A stretch of 9,313 nt of DNA from Methanobrevibacter sp. GTDB lineage: Archaea; Methanobacteriota; Methanobacteria; Methanobacteriales; Methanobacteriaceae. Where the stretch lies: positions 1 to 9,313 of the forward strand of contig JABUVA010000015.1 of assembly GCA_021442885.1 (NCBI GenBank). The letters run 5' to 3'. Of this stretch, positions 1 through 7,978 are shown one piece after another (the first letter of the stretch is position 1; each line of letters starts with the position of its first letter). The notes below the pieces were generated by a model, which did no database searches, had not been told where the DNA came from, and worked only from the letters and a program-made list of their open reading frames with translations. The position numbers and the translations under genes are program-made.

Positions 1-1109
1 ACTATAATAAATGCATCATTTTCTCCAATTTCTAAGTTTTCAGCTACACTATCAACTTCTTTTTGAGTAATGCCGTATGCTGGAAGTTCGTCACTATGGA
101 ATATTCCTGAAACTCCTCGTTTTTTAGCATAACTTGCAATTTCAGTTCCGAATCTTCTTCCAGGTTGAACTTCTTTTCCAATTAATCCTTTAAATCCTTT
201 TAAAACTACTGCTTTTATAGTTTGTGCTGATTTTAGGATTTTAGATTCTGTATTTTCAAATAATTCATCTAAATCATGAATTTCTTCTAATACTTTAGCA
301 TTTCTAGATTTTAGTTCTTTTTTTATTTCAATTAATGCTAATTGTCTTGCAACTTCATTTTCTACAATTTCACTCATTAAATCTAGGTTTTGCACACCTT
401 TAATTTCTACACGAGCTCCTTCAGCTATAGATACATTTAAATCTTGTCTGATAGTACCAAGACCACGTTTAACATTAGTACTTCTTAATACTTGTCCTAT
501 CATATATGCAACTTCACGAACTTGTTCTGGATGATGCATTGATGGATCTGTTGTAATCTCTGCAAGTGGAATTCCAAGTCTATCAAGTCTAAACTCAGTA
601 AATTCATCTGTTGTTTCTATTCTTCTTGCAGCATCTTCTTCAAGACCTAAACTTTCGATGGTTACTTTTCCATATGGTGTGTCAAGATATCCATCTGTAG
701 CTACAAGGCCGGTTCTTTGAAATCCACTTGTATTACTTCCATCTATTACTTGTTTTCTCATTGTATGGAATTCATCTACAATATGCATATTCATTAAACT
801 AGCTATTATAATTGAAATTTCTAGTGCTTCATTGTTTAAACTGTGTGGTGGTTCATCATCAGTTTCTACAAGACAGGTATGATAATTATAATTCTCGTAT
901 TTAAAATTAAGCTTTCTTAAAGATTCTTGTAGTGCTGCTCTATCAATTTGTCCAAGTTCACTTTGTGTTGGTCTTAAGTTTCTCTGAATTAATTCATTGT
1001 ATTCTTCATCAGTTAATTCTGTTTTACAAGGACAGAACAATTTATGTTTGGTGTTTAATTGCTGATGAATTTCAAGTCCCATTTTAAGTCCTAGTTTTTC
1101 CCAATCCAT
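1..1109 (-). CDS. gatE: Glutamyl-tRNA(Gln) amidotransferase subunit E (partial, C-terminus beyond window)
   Basis: GatE is the kinase/transamidase subunit of the archaeal GatDE complex. It phosphorylates the glutamate of Glu-tRNAGln and amidates it with ammonia from GatD, giving Gln-tRNAGln in the cytoplasm. The frame is open from an ATG at 1109 to the left edge: 369 complete codons of a family usually a little over 600 residues, so the C-terminal part is missing. Visible GatB/GatE hallmarks are GLEIHQQL (11-18), a CPC pair (26-28, likely zinc site), an [19 protein letters not shown] block (115-133), [12 protein letters not shown] (178-189), RQDLNVSI (221-228) and GARVEIKG (231-238). The stretch from about 300, with [14 protein letters not shown] (335-348), begins the AspRS-like GAD insertion that separates GatE from bacterial GatB. 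The start lies 18 bases after the gatD stop, with a weak purine-rich GAGATGA site. No stop or frameshift interrupts the visible part. The family call is secure. Confidence 0.95.
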   Translation of the reverse strand, partial: MDWEKLGLKMGLEIHQQLNTKHKLFCPCKTELTDEEYNELIQRNLRPTQSELGQIDRAALQESLRKLNFKYENYNYHTCLVETDDEPPHSLNNEALEISIIIASLMNMHIVDEFHTMRKQVIDGSNTSGFQRTGLVATDGYLDTPYGKVTIESLGLEEDAARRIETTDEFTEFRLDRLGIPLAEITTDPSMHHPEQVREVAYMIGQVLRSTNVKRGLGTIRQDLNVSIAEGARVEIKGVQNLDLMSEIVENEVARQLALIEIKKELKSRNAKVLEEIHDLDELFENTESKILKSAQTIKAVVLKGFKGLIGKEVQPGRRFGTEIASYAKKRGVSGIFHSDELPAYGITQKEVDSVAENLEIGENDAFII

Positions 1110-1127
1110 GTTTTCATCTCTTTATTT

Positions 1128-2438
1128 TTAGTTTAAGAAATATTTGATTGAAGATTTTTCATTAAATTCTCCAGCAATATTTTTGTTTATTAACTTTTCA
1201 ACTTCTTCTTTTTTATCAGTCTGTCCTAATACCCAACATAGTTTAACATATGCAGTTTCAGGAGTCATATCTCTTCCAGAAATAACACCAGAATCTATAA
1301 TTTCACGACCACTACTGTAAACATTCATATTTACTCTACCGTAAAGACATTGTGATGTCATAATAACAGGGATATTTTCTTCTTTAGCTCTTGTTAGACT
1401 ACTTAATAAGTTATCTGGAACATGTCCAAGACCTGTTCCTTCAATAACTAATCCTTTATATCCTTTATCTATATGGTATTCGATGTATTCATTGGAAATT
1501 CCTGGAAAACTTTTAATAAATCCAACTTTTTCTTCAATAGAACTATTAACCTTTAATTCCTTTTCATCTCTTTTGATGTAATTATGATTAGGGTTAACTT
1601 CAAGGATGTCATTTTCTATTTTAGCTATTGGCTCATAATTAATACTTCTAAATGTATCTCTTCTAGAGGTATGCATTTTTCTTACTTTAGTTCCTTTATG
1701 GAGATAAGTATAAGTGTCATTTAAACTACCATGCATACAAACACTAACTTCAGCTATATCGGATTTTGCAGCTATTACAGATGAAATAAGATTCATATGT
1801 GCATCAGTTGAAGGTCTATCTGAACTTCTTTGAGCTCCAGTAATAATAATTGGAACAGGTGATTCTATCATAAAACTAAGTGCTGCTGAAGTATAATGAA
1901 GAGTGTCTGTTCCATGAGCAATTACAACTCCATTTGAACCATCTGAAATATCATTAGCTATTGATTCTGCAGCTTCAACCCAATATTTAGGCTTCATATT
2001 TTCACTAAAAATATTGTAAAGAGCTTTAACATTATAGTTTGCATATTCTAGAAGTTCTGGATTAGCTCTTAAAAGATCTTCAGCAGTAAAAGCAGGATAT
2101 ACTGCTCCTGTTTTATAATCTATAATTGAGGATACTGTTCCTCCTGTAGAAATAATTGAAATATCCATTTTAGATGGATCTTTTTCTATTTCACTTCCAC
2201 TATATCCAATATTTGGTTTTTCTCCAGTTTCAATTAATTCAATTGTAGTATTTTCAATAGCTACTCCAATATTATATCCACTTGAGAGTTTTAGTACAAT
2301 ATAACCATCATCACTATCTTCTGGTCTGTCAAGTAAGATACCTTCATAGGAAATGTCTTCTTTGTTGATTTTAATGGTGTCTCCAATGCTAATTCCATTT
2401 TCATCTAAGTAATTTTTAGTAATTTCTTTATAGGTCAT
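1128..2438 (-). CDS. gatD: Glutamyl-tRNA(Gln) amidotransferase subunit D (asparaginase-type)
   Basis: GatD is the glutaminase of the archaea-specific GatDE amidotransferase. It releases ammonia from glutamine (or asparagine) and passes it to GatE. The 436-residue protein has an N-terminal small beta domain (about 1-85) typical of GatD and absent from plain L-asparaginases. The two-domain asparaginase fold follows. Catalytic signatures are intact: STGGT with Thr101, HGTDTL with Thr177-Asp178, and Lys254 in KVRKMHTS. This Thr/Thr/Asp/Lys set and the total length match the well-studied Methanothermobacter GatD. The ATG at 2438 lies 9 bases after the vorA stop, with AGTGAT as a modest ribosome site. 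gatE follows 18 bases on, so the two are surely co-expressed. A lone type I asparaginase is ruled out by the N-terminal domain and the adjacent gatE. Confidence 0.96.
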   Translation of the reverse strand: MTYKEITKNYLDENGISIGDTIKINKEDISYEGILLDRPEDSDDGYIVLKLSSGYNIGVAIENTTIELIETGEKPNIGYSGSEIEKDPSKMDISIISTGGTVSSIIDYKTGAVYPAFTAEDLLRANPELLEYANYNVKALYNIFSENMKPKYWVEAAESIANDISDGSNGVVIAHGTDTLHYTSAALSFMIESPVPIIITGAQRSSDRPSTDAHMNLISSVIAAKSDIAEVSVCMHGSLNDTYTYLHKGTKVRKMHTSRRDTFRSINYEPIAKIENDILEVNPNHNYIKRDEKELKVNSSIEEKVGFIKSFPGISNEYIEYHIDKGYKGLVIEGTGLGHVPDNLLSSLTRAKEENIPVIMTSQCLYGRVNMNVYSSGREIIDSGVISGRDMTPETAYVKLCWVLGQTDKKEEVEKLINKNIAGEFNEKSSIKYFLN

Positions 2439-2447
2439 AAAATCACT

Positions 2448-3908
2448 TTATGAATTGTTTTTTAACCATTCTGCACCAGCTCTTAAAACATCAATATTAA
2501 CATCAATTACTTTTGGTTTAGATGCAAACATTTGTTTAATAGCATTTTCATATGATTCCTGTTCTAAAGTATTTTGAAGTTCCATTAAAACACCAAGAAG
2601 TGCAGTATTTGCGGTTCTAGCGTTTCCATATTCTTCAGCTATTTCAACACATGGTACTGCAATTATGTTAACATCACGGTCAGTTGTAAATTCTCCAATA
2701 CGAGAATCATAGATTACAGTTCCTCCTTCTTTTACATCTTTAGAAAATTTTTCAAGAGAAGGTTTATTTAAAGCTATTAAAACATCCATTTCATCAACAA
2801 CAGGTGTACCTATTGTTTCTCCAGAAATTACAATAGAACAATTAGAGTTTCCACCTCTTTGTTCAGGTCCATAACTTGGATACCATGAAACATGTTTTCC
2901 TTCACTACATGCAGCTTGGGCTACTGTAAGTCCTGCACTAAGAACTCCTTGACCTCCAAAACCTGAAATTTTAATTGAAAATGGTTCTAAATCAGGATTA
3001 TCAACATAACCAGAATCTTCATTTCTATCTACATTAAATAATTTATCTAATGTTTCAATGCTAAAGTCACTTTCAGGTTTAACGATAGGTTTTACTTCAC
3101 CATATCTATTTCTAAAGTTTTTAACTGGGAATTCTTTTTCCATTTGTTGTTCAATAAATTCCTGAGCAGCAAATGCATTTTGTTTTAGATTTGTAGGGCA
3201 TGGTGATAGGATTTCAATAAATGCATATCCTTTACCTTCTTTTTGTATTGTTAATGCATTTTTAATAGCTACTTTTGCTTGTTTAATCTTTTTAGCAGTA
3301 GCTAGTGAAACACGTTCAATGTATACTGGTGCTTTTAAAGTATCAATTAATTCACACATATGAATTGGATATCCTGCATTTGTAGGGTCTCTTCCTTCTT
3401 GACAGGTTATTGTTTTCTCACCAACTAAGGTTGTTGGTGCCATTTGTCCACCTGTCATTCCATATACTGTGTTATTTACAAAGAAAACAACTATTTTTTC
3501 TCCTCTATTAGCTGCTTGTAATGTTTCATTTAATCCAATAGAAGCTAAATCTCCATCTCCTTGGTAACTCATAACAATAGCATTATCTTCAGCTCTTGAT
3601 ATTCCAGTAGCTACTGCAGGAGCTCTTCCATGTGCTGTTTGAACATTACCACAGTTGAAATAATAATATGCGAATACAGAACACCCTACTGGTGAAATCA
3701 TAACACATCTATCTTGGATTTCAAGCTCATCCATAGCTTCCCCAATTAATTTGTGGATTATTCCATGTCCACATCCTGCACAATAATGTGTTGATTTTTG
3801 ATAGTTTTCTCCTTTTCTAGGATAATGATCATAAAGGGAATCTGGATGCTTTAAAATTCTTAAATCTAAGTCTTTTGCTTTTTCTGTTCCAAAACTTTTT
3901 TTACTCAT
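2448..3908 (-). CDS. vorA: 2-oxoacid (probably 2-ketoisovalerate):ferredoxin oxidoreductase, fused beta-gamma subunit
   Basis: This subunit binds thiamine diphosphate (TPP) and a proximal [4Fe-4S] cluster. With VorB and VorC it interconverts a 2-oxoacid plus CoA with acyl-CoA, CO2 and reduced ferredoxin. The 486 residues hold two domains. The beta part (about 35-290) carries CAGCGHG (Cys43, Cys46), Cys76 and Cys237, spaced like the cluster ligands of related beta subunits. Its TPP motif starts [12 protein letters not shown] (117-128) and ends at NN (145-146). The gamma part (about 308-486) has GFGGQG (316-321) and GPEQRGG (347-353). Fusion of beta to gamma is the layout of Methanothermobacter VorA, whereas methanogen Kor and Por normally keep these subunits separate. 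Substrate choice is therefore inferred from architecture and neighbours, not from residues. The ATG at 3908 is preceded by AAGGATGTG, which overlaps the vorB stop region; the gap is 12 bases. Confidence 0.9.
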   Translation of the reverse strand: MSKKSFGTEKAKDLDLRILKHPDSLYDHYPRKGENYQKSTHYCAGCGHGIIHKLIGEAMDELEIQDRCVMISPVGCSVFAYYYFNCGNVQTAHGRAPAVATGISRAEDNAIVMSYQGDGDLASIGLNETLQAANRGEKIVVFFVNNTVYGMTGGQMAPTTLVGEKTITCQEGRDPTNAGYPIHMCELIDTLKAPVYIERVSLATAKKIKQAKVAIKNALTIQKEGKGYAFIEILSPCPTNLKQNAFAAQEFIEQQMEKEFPVKNFRNRYGEVKPIVKPESDFSIETLDKLFNVDRNEDSGYVDNPDLEPFSIKISGFGGQGVLSAGLTVAQAACSEGKHVSWYPSYGPEQRGGNSNCSIVISGETIGTPVVDEMDVLIALNKPSLEKFSKDVKEGGTVIYDSRIGEFTTDRDVNIIAVPCVEIAEEYGNARTANTALLGVLMELQNTLEQESYENAIKQMFASKPKVIDVNIDVLRAGAEWLKNNS

Positions 3909-3920
3909 TTTAACACATCC

Positions 3921-5045
3921 TTAATTAACTAAATCTGGATTAAGCTCTACTGGTTCATCTTTGGTGGTTTCTTTTTCACCTAATGTTTCATCTTCAATTC
4001 CAGCTATTTCATAAATTTTTCTTAAAACATCTCTTAATTCAAGGAGATTTCCACCCATTCTATTTACAATATATGTGTCTTTGGTTCTCTCAATAGTATG
4101 TTGTAAATCTTCTAGTAATTGACCATTACTCATTTCTACTGAAATAAATGTGACTCCTTTATCTCCCAATGCTTTCAATTGTTTTTTAGGGAATGGGAAT
4201 AATGTAATTGGTCTTAAAAGACCTACTTTAACACCTTTTTCTCTTGCTTTATCTACAGCAGACCTTGAAATTCTACTACTTATTCCATATGATACAAGAA
4301 CAATATCAGCATCTTCTGTCATGTATTCATCTACAATAACTTCATTTTTAGCTATTTCTTCATATTTTTCTTGTATTTCATAATTAAAGTCTTCAAGTTG
4401 ATCAAAGTTAAGGAATATTGAAGTAACAAGATTTTCCATTGTTTCTTTATTTCCACGAACTGTCCAACTATTATCAATTTTAGGTTCAATAGCTTCTTTT
4501 GGGAATTGTAGAGGTTCTGCCATCTGTCCTAATGTTCCATCAGCAAGAACTACAACTGGATTTCTATATTTGTCAGCTAGTTCAAATGCTTTCATAGTCA
4601 AATCACACATTTCTTGAACACCATTAGGGGCTAAAACTATATTTTTATAGTTTCCATGACCTCCTCCTTTAACTATTTGATTATAATCTCCTTGTTCAGG
4701 ACCAATATTTCCAAGTCCAGGTCCTGCCCTCATAATATCTACAATAACTGCAGGCAATTCTGCTCCTGCTAAAAATGTAAATCCTTCTTGCATTAAACTA
4801 ATTCCAGGGCCTGATGAAGCAGTCATAACTCTGTGTCCAGTTCCTGCACCTCCATAAACCATATTAATAGATGCTTCTTCACTTTCAGCTTGAACGAATT
4901 TTCTATTGGCTTTTGGGAAGTATTTTGATGCTTCGTGAAGAATTTCACTGGCAGGAGTAATTGGATATCCAAAGAAACAGTCACATCCAGCATACATAGC
5001 TCCTATGATAACTGCAGTATTTCCTTTTACCATTTGATTACTCAT
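3921..5045 (-). CDS. vorB: 2-oxoacid (probably 2-ketoisovalerate):ferredoxin oxidoreductase, alpha subunit
   Basis: This is the alpha subunit, supplying the pyrimidine half of the TPP site and the 2-oxoacid/CoA-facing domains. The 374-residue protein starts directly with the PYR-type domain and has no N-terminal gamma fusion. Landmarks are [10 protein letters not shown] (25-34), [11 protein letters not shown] (52-62, with the glutamates expected near the TPP ring), [13 protein letters not shown] (76-88) and [14 protein letters not shown] (108-121). A transketolase-C-like domain II spans about 245-345 ([21 protein letters not shown]). The last 20 residues are acidic and probably disordered. 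The ATG at 5045 overlaps the vorC stop as ATGA, and a near-consensus AAGGAGG sits 8 bases upstream inside vorC. Coupled translation is therefore likely. KorA-like specificity for 2-oxoglutarate cannot be excluded from this subunit alone. Confidence 0.9.
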   Translation of the reverse strand: MSNQMVKGNTAVIIGAMYAGCDCFFGYPITPASEILHEASKYFPKANRKFVQAESEEASINMVYGGAGTGHRVMTASSGPGISLMQEGFTFLAGAELPAVIVDIMRAGPGLGNIGPEQGDYNQIVKGGGHGNYKNIVLAPNGVQEMCDLTMKAFELADKYRNPVVVLADGTLGQMAEPLQFPKEAIEPKIDNSWTVRGNKETMENLVTSIFLNFDQLEDFNYEIQEKYEEIAKNEVIVDEYMTEDADIVLVSYGISSRISRSAVDKAREKGVKVGLLRPITLFPFPKKQLKALGDKGVTFISVEMSNGQLLEDLQHTIERTKDTYIVNRMGGNLLELRDVLRKIYEIAGIEDETLGEKETTKDEPVELNPDLVN

Positions 5046-5332
5046 TTATTCTTCCTCCTTGATTTTGATTTTATAAGAACACTCATTGGATTGCTTTTCC
5101 TTACGAAAGTATGGACCTCCATAGCTCTTGGTTCTGGACATGTGTAGTAACAATCCCTACAACCTACACATCCTTCACCAATATAATATGAATATTGATA
5201 TCCTGCTTCATTTAATTCATTAGATAAAGATATGCAATTCTTTGGGCATGCTAAAATGCAACGTTGACAACCTTTACATTCTTCTTTTGAAATGGCAGGG
5301 TATGGATTTCCATTATTGTTTTTGCTGGTCAT
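5042..5332 (-). CDS. vorC: 2-oxoacid:ferredoxin oxidoreductase, ferredoxin-type (delta) subunit
   Basis: This is a small 2x[4Fe-4S] ferredoxin-like subunit that carries electrons between the VorA cluster and soluble ferredoxin. From the ATG at 5332 it has 96 residues with two complete cluster motifs: Cys19-x2-Cys22-x2-Cys25-x3-Cys29-Pro and Cys55-x2-Cys58-x2-Cys61-x3-Cys65-Pro. The C-terminal tail is very basic (KSKSRRKNK). The frame stays open to an ATG at 5386, but I prefer 5332: the longer version would overlap the synthetase gene by 74 bases, and its extra 18 residues (KFQKQLVEKLEEWKLEK) resemble an out-of-frame reading of that gene's conserved end. With 5332 the overlap is 20 bases. The ribosome site at 5332 is weak (TTAGAGAAA), so termination/reinitiation from the synthetase gene probably drives expression. 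The stop overlaps the vorB start by 4 bases. Confidence 0.88.
   Translation of the reverse strand: MTSKNNNGNPYPAISKEECKGCQRCILACPKNCISLSNELNEAGYQYSYYIGEGCVGCRDCYYTCPEPRAMEVHTFVRKSNPMSVLIKSKSRRKNK
5054..5060 (-). promoter_or_regulatory. Strong ribosome binding site for vorB inside vorC
   Basis: AAGGAGG on the minus strand lies 8 bases before the vorB ATG at 5045 and within the last codons of vorC. It is the best Shine-Dalgarno match in the operon. This suggests that vorB is translated at a higher or more independent rate than vorC, on top of the ATGA coupling. Confidence 0.75.
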
Positions 5333-6983
5333 TTTCTCTAATTTCCACTCTTCTAATTTTTCCACTAATTGTTTCTGGAATTTCATCTACAAATTCAACT
5401 ATTCTAGGATATTTATAAGGAGCTGTAGTGTGCTTCACATGATTTTGAATATCTCTTTTAATCTCATCTGATGGTTCATAATCTGGTTGAAGTACAATAG
5501 TTGCTTTTACAACTTGACCTCTTATTTCATCAGGATAAGCAGTAATTGCACAACTACAAACAGCTTCATGTGATAATACTGCACTTTCTACTTCATAAGG
5601 TCCTATACGATATCCGGAACTTTTAATAATATCATCTTTTCTTCCAATAAAGTGAATATATCCATCTTCGTCTTTCCATGCAGTATCTCCGCAATGATAA
5701 AATCCATCATGACATGAAGAAGCTTGTTTTTCAGGATCTTTATAATATTCTTTAAATAATCCTGGTATCGGACCATCTCTTAAATCAACACATATTTCTC
5801 CTTCTTCACCAATATCAACTTCTTGGTCGTTTTCATCAAGTAATTTAACTTTAAATAATGGACTTGGTTTTCCAATAGAACTTAATTTAGGTTCTAGCCA
5901 TTGGAAGGTTCCTATTGATAGTGTTGTTTCAGTTTGTCCAAATGCTTCATGAATTCTTAAACCTGAAGCTTCATAAAACTTGTTAGATACTTCTGGAGGT
6001 AATGGTTCTCCAGCTGTAGTTGCATGTTTTAAATTTGAAAAGTCATATCCATCAATATTTCCTTTAATAAGGAATCTATAAATTGTTGGTGGGGCGCAGA
6101 ATGTATCTACTTTATTTTCTATAATTTTTTCTAGTAATTTAATTCCATCAAATCTGTCATAATCATAAATATATGGTGCTGCTCCTACAATCCATTGACC
6201 GTAGAAATTTCCCCAAACAGCTTTTCCCCATCCAGTATCTGATGTTGTATGATGAATTCCATCTTCTACTACTTTATGCCAATATTTAGCTGTTTGAATA
6301 TGGCCTAAACTATATGTTTGTTTGTGAGATACCATTTTAGGAGGCCCACTTGTTCCAGAAGTGAAATATATTAAAAATTCATCTTCTGCCATTGGTTTAT
6401 CTTCTCCTGTTGGTCTTTCAAATTCATCACTTTCTTCTTCAATAGCTTTGTTAAAGTTTACCCAACCGTCTAGGTCTCTTTCAATTATAAGTTTTTTAAG
6501 TTCATAGTCTAATTCAGAAGCAGATTTTTCATAATCTGGAATTAAATTATCTTCTTCAACTGTAATAACCATTTTTACATCAGCTTGTTTTAGTCTAAAT
6601 ATAATGTCATGGTATTTTAACATATGTGTAGCAGGAATAGCTATTGCGCCGATTTTATGTAATGCAACCATGATAATCCAGAATTCATATCTGTTTTTCA
6701 CTGTAAGCATTACTTTATCTCCTTTTTTAATACCCATTTTCTTAAATAAGTTAGCTGCTTTATTACTTAGTTTTTTCATTTGATCAAATGTGAATGTGTG
6801 TTTTTCACCTTCATCATTTTCCCAGATTAAAGCTAGTTTCTCAGGGTCTATTTCTGCATATTTATCAACTACATCAAAGCCAAAGTTATAATCATCATCA
6901 TATTTTAACTTAAAGTTTTCGTAGAAGTCTTCATAGGAATTAAACTCTACTTTTTCTACAAAATCATTAATTAATGAAGTCAT
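5313..6983 (-). CDS. AMP-forming acyl-CoA synthetase, medium/branched short-chain type
   Basis: This is an ANL-superfamily ligase that makes acyl-adenylate from a carboxylic acid and ATP, then the acyl-CoA. The 556 residues include all core motifs: the P-loop-like YFTSGTSGPPKM (206-217), DTGWGKAVWGNFYGQW (249-264), GQTETT (349-354), CGDTAWKDEDGY (431-442, with Asp433 for ribose), the hinge GRKDDIIKSSGYRIGPYEVE (447-466) and PETISGKIRR (536-545) with Lys542 as adenylation lysine. SSGYRIGPYEVE and the DTGWGK block point to the MACS/ACSM branch rather than acetyl-CoA synthetase, which is also longer. A characterised archaeal relative from Methanosarcina acetivorans prefers 2-methylbutyrate. Next to vorCBA, activation of isobutyrate, 2-methylbutyrate or isovalerate is the natural inference; propionate or aryl acids remain possible. 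It has no signal peptide or membrane segment. The ATG at 6983 follows the regulator stop by 10 bases, with a good GAGGGAGAT ribosome site. Cys431 stands where Thr is usual (TGD). Confidence 0.9.
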   Translation of the reverse strand: MTSLINDFVEKVEFNSYEDFYENFKLKYDDDYNFGFDVVDKYAEIDPEKLALIWENDEGEKHTFTFDQMKKLSNKAANLFKKMGIKKGDKVMLTVKNRYEFWIIMVALHKIGAIAIPATHMLKYHDIIFRLKQADVKMVITVEEDNLIPDYEKSASELDYELKKLIIERDLDGWVNFNKAIEEESDEFERPTGEDKPMAEDEFLIYFTSGTSGPPKMVSHKQTYSLGHIQTAKYWHKVVEDGIHHTTSDTGWGKAVWGNFYGQWIVGAAPYIYDYDRFDGIKLLEKIIENKVDTFCAPPTIYRFLIKGNIDGYDFSNLKHATTAGEPLPPEVSNKFYEASGLRIHEAFGQTETTLSIGTFQWLEPKLSSIGKPSPLFKVKLLDENDQEVDIGEEGEICVDLRDGPIPGLFKEYYKDPEKQASSCHDGFYHCGDTAWKDEDGYIHFIGRKDDIIKSSGYRIGPYEVESAVLSHEAVCSCAITAYPDEIRGQVVKATIVLQPDYEPSDEIKRDIQNHVKHTTAPYKYPRIVEFVDEIPETISGKIRRVEIRENDQQKQ

Positions 6984-6993
6984 TTATCTCCCT

Positions 6994-7545
6994 CTATATA
7001 ATCATTGCTAAAAACTTAGCTTTTTGCCCATTTAGTGCGGACATTGCATGTCTAGATGTTGCATCAAATATTACTGAATCTCCTTCGTTGAGGATGATTT
7101 CATTATCATGTATGTATAATTTCATGGAACCTTCAAGGATATAGTTAAATTCTTGACCTTCATGTGTATTTAATGAAGGAATAGTTTCTTCTCCAGGATC
7201 CACTGTAACAATAAACATTTCTGCTTTTTTATTTTTAAACCTATCACATAAGTTTTCATAAGCATATTCTTTTCTTCTAGAAATTTTAACTCCTTTGTTT
7301 GCACGAGTTACATCAAAAATACTCATTCTAGTTTCTTCACCAGTTAAAAGTAAACCTAAATCAACTTTGAATTTATGGGCAATTTCATAAACGAAACTTG
7401 CAGGTATGTCGATTTCACCAGCTTCGTATTTTTCATAGAGCTCCTTATCAACATTCATTTCTTTTGCAAAGTCTGAAATAGTAATGTCAGAAAGTTCTCT
7501 AAGTTCTTTTATTCTATTTCCGATTTCTTTATTATATTCGTTCAA
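6994..7545 (-). CDS. XRE-family HTH / cupin_2 transcriptional regulator (TTG start)
   Basis: This is a probable DNA-binding regulator of the operon it heads. In a 183-residue reading, an XRE-type helix-turn-helix fills about 8-68 ([32 protein letters not shown], then a VDLGLLLTG close). A linker follows, and a cupin_2 barrel spans about 112-183 ([21 protein letters not shown], with His128 and Glu132; [13 protein letters not shown], with His166). The usual HxH of cupin motif 1 is HxG here, so metal binding is uncertain. No ATG precedes the HTH in frame. The frame allows GTG at 7554 or TTG at 7545, and I chose TTG because the GTG is itself part of an AAGGTG ribosome site at 7557-7552, 6 bases before the TTG. 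An in-frame stop at 7575 closes the frame upstream. Its place before the synthetase and vorCBA suggests an acid- or acyl-CoA-responsive autoregulator, but the ligand is unknown. Confidence 0.88.
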   Translation of the reverse strand: MNEYNKEIGNRIKELRELSDITISDFAKEMNVDKELYEKYEAGEIDIPASFVYEIAHKFKVDLGLLLTGEETRMSIFDVTRANKGVKISRRKEYAYENLCDRFKNKKAEMFIVTVDPGEETIPSLNTHEGQEFNYILEGSMKLYIHDNEIILNEGDSVIFDATSRHAMSALNGQKAKFLAMII

Positions 7546-7551
7546 AAAAAA

Positions 7552-7557
7552 CACCTT
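7552..7557 (-). promoter_or_regulatory. Ribosome binding site deciding a TTG start
   Basis: AAGGTG on the minus strand pairs with the archaeal 16S 3' end (anti-SD core CACCU) and lies 6 bases before the TTG at 7545. It contains the in-frame GTG at 7554, which is therefore more likely part of the ribosome site than the start codon. Confidence 0.65.
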
Positions 7558-7594
7558 GAATAATTTATTTTGTTATATAGTAAAAATTAATATT

Positions 7595-7608
7595 GAATAT
7601 TTATAACA
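7595..7608 (-). promoter_or_regulatory. Candidate TATA box for the minus-strand regulator/vor operon
   Basis: On the minus strand the sequence reads TGTTATAAATATTC. A start site about 25 bases downstream, near 7575, would give a leader of about 30 bases that keeps the AAGGTG site. ACTATATAAC nearer the gene (7581-7572) is an alternative, but it would place the start of transcription within or after the ribosome site. With such AT-rich DNA the choice is weak. Confidence 0.3.
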
Positions 7609-7709
7609 TATTATAATTTTAATTTTCTATTTATTTAAATATTATTACAAATTAATGATTTTACACTATTTTCGAGTTGTTAATAAAAAATTATTATATT
7701 TTTATTAAA

Positions 7710-7740
7710 ATATTACTTAATGGATATTCATTAAGAATAT
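7710..7740. repeat. Imperfect inverted repeat, candidate operator
   Basis: The core at 7716-7735, CTTAATGGATATTCATTAAG, has perfect 7-base arms (CTTAATG/CATTAAG) around an ATAT-centred middle. The arms extend outward as ATATT/AATAT to 7710 and 7740 with one unpaired A at 7715, giving 12 paired positions. It sits about 165 bases before the regulator start and 250 before the 7988 gene. This fits a dimeric regulator site in a divergent spacer, or a cruciform. That the adjacent XRE-cupin protein binds it is inference. Confidence 0.45.
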
Positions 7741-7767
7741 AATAAAAATTAATTGTTATTATATTAT

Positions 7768-7781
7768 TTAATAGCTATTAA
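7768..7781. repeat. 14-base perfect palindrome, candidate second operator
   Basis: TTAATAGCTATTAA is its own reverse complement. It shares the TTAAT...ATTAA half-sites with the 7716-7735 element, and the two centres are 49 bases apart. Chance palindromes are common in DNA this AT-rich, so only the shared half-site and pairing raise it above background. Confidence 0.35.
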
Positions 7782-7916
7782 GTTTATTTTTTTTAAATTT
7801 GATACTTTATATTCTATAAAATCCATATAAATTCAATTTCTTTAAATTAATAATATGCTTGTTTTTTAAATCTTTTTATTAATAATTTTTTAATCACATA
7901 AAGTTTACAGGTTTAT

Positions 7917-7931
7917 AATTTATATATAATG
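7917..7931 (+). promoter_or_regulatory. TATA-box promoter of the 7988 gene
   Basis: AATTTATATATAATG contains TTTATATA (7919-7926), a good archaeal TATA box. Transcription would start near 7950, giving a 5' leader of roughly 35-40 bases that includes the ribosome site at 7973-7978. No clear BRE could be singled out in the AT-rich flank. Confidence 0.5.
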
Positions 7932-7972
7932 ACATTCTAATATCAAATTTAAATAATTAGTATCCAATAAAC

Positions 7973-7978
7973 AAGGAG
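7973..7978 (+). promoter_or_regulatory. Ribosome binding site of the 7988 gene
   Basis: AAGGAG lies 9 bases before the ATG at 7988. It fixes that ATG as the start; an independent strong site fits a gene expressed on its own. Confidence 0.7.

Noticed and set aside
4150..4383. Plus-strand 77-codon open frame
   Set aside because: It lies wholly antisense to the conserved domain II region of vorB, has no ribosome site and shows low-complexity Ser/Thr/Leu content typical of an antisense shadow.
4935..5147. Plus-strand 70-codon open frame
   Set aside because: It is antisense to the vorB start and the vorC 3' half, both strongly supported by motifs; no promoter or ribosome site supports it.
2448..5332. 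2-oxoglutarate (Kor) or pyruvate (Por) ferredoxin oxidoreductase
   Set aside because: Methanogen Kor and Por normally have separate beta and gamma subunits; the beta-gamma fusion and the adjacent MACS-type synthetase favour Vor. Not excluded by residues, so kept as a caveat.
5313..6983. Acetyl-CoA synthetase (Acs)
   Set aside because: At 556 residues it is shorter than typical Acs, and the SSGYRIGPYEVE and DTGWGK segments are of the MACS type.
7552..7554. GTG start for the XRE-cupin regulator
   Set aside because: The GTG is the end of an AAGGTG ribosome site correctly spaced from TTG 7545, and no separate ribosome site precedes it.
7680..7708. Perfect 10-base inverted repeat TTAATAAAAA / TTTTTATTAA with 9-base loop
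   Set aside because: It consists only of A and T. In a spacer of about 12% G+C several such repeats are expected by chance, so it is not called as a hairpin or operator.
7820..7900. Possible small RNA ended by T-runs in the divergent spacer
   Set aside because: TATA-like and T-rich strings occur throughout this AT-rich DNA; no stable GC-containing structure or conserved element supports an RNA gene.
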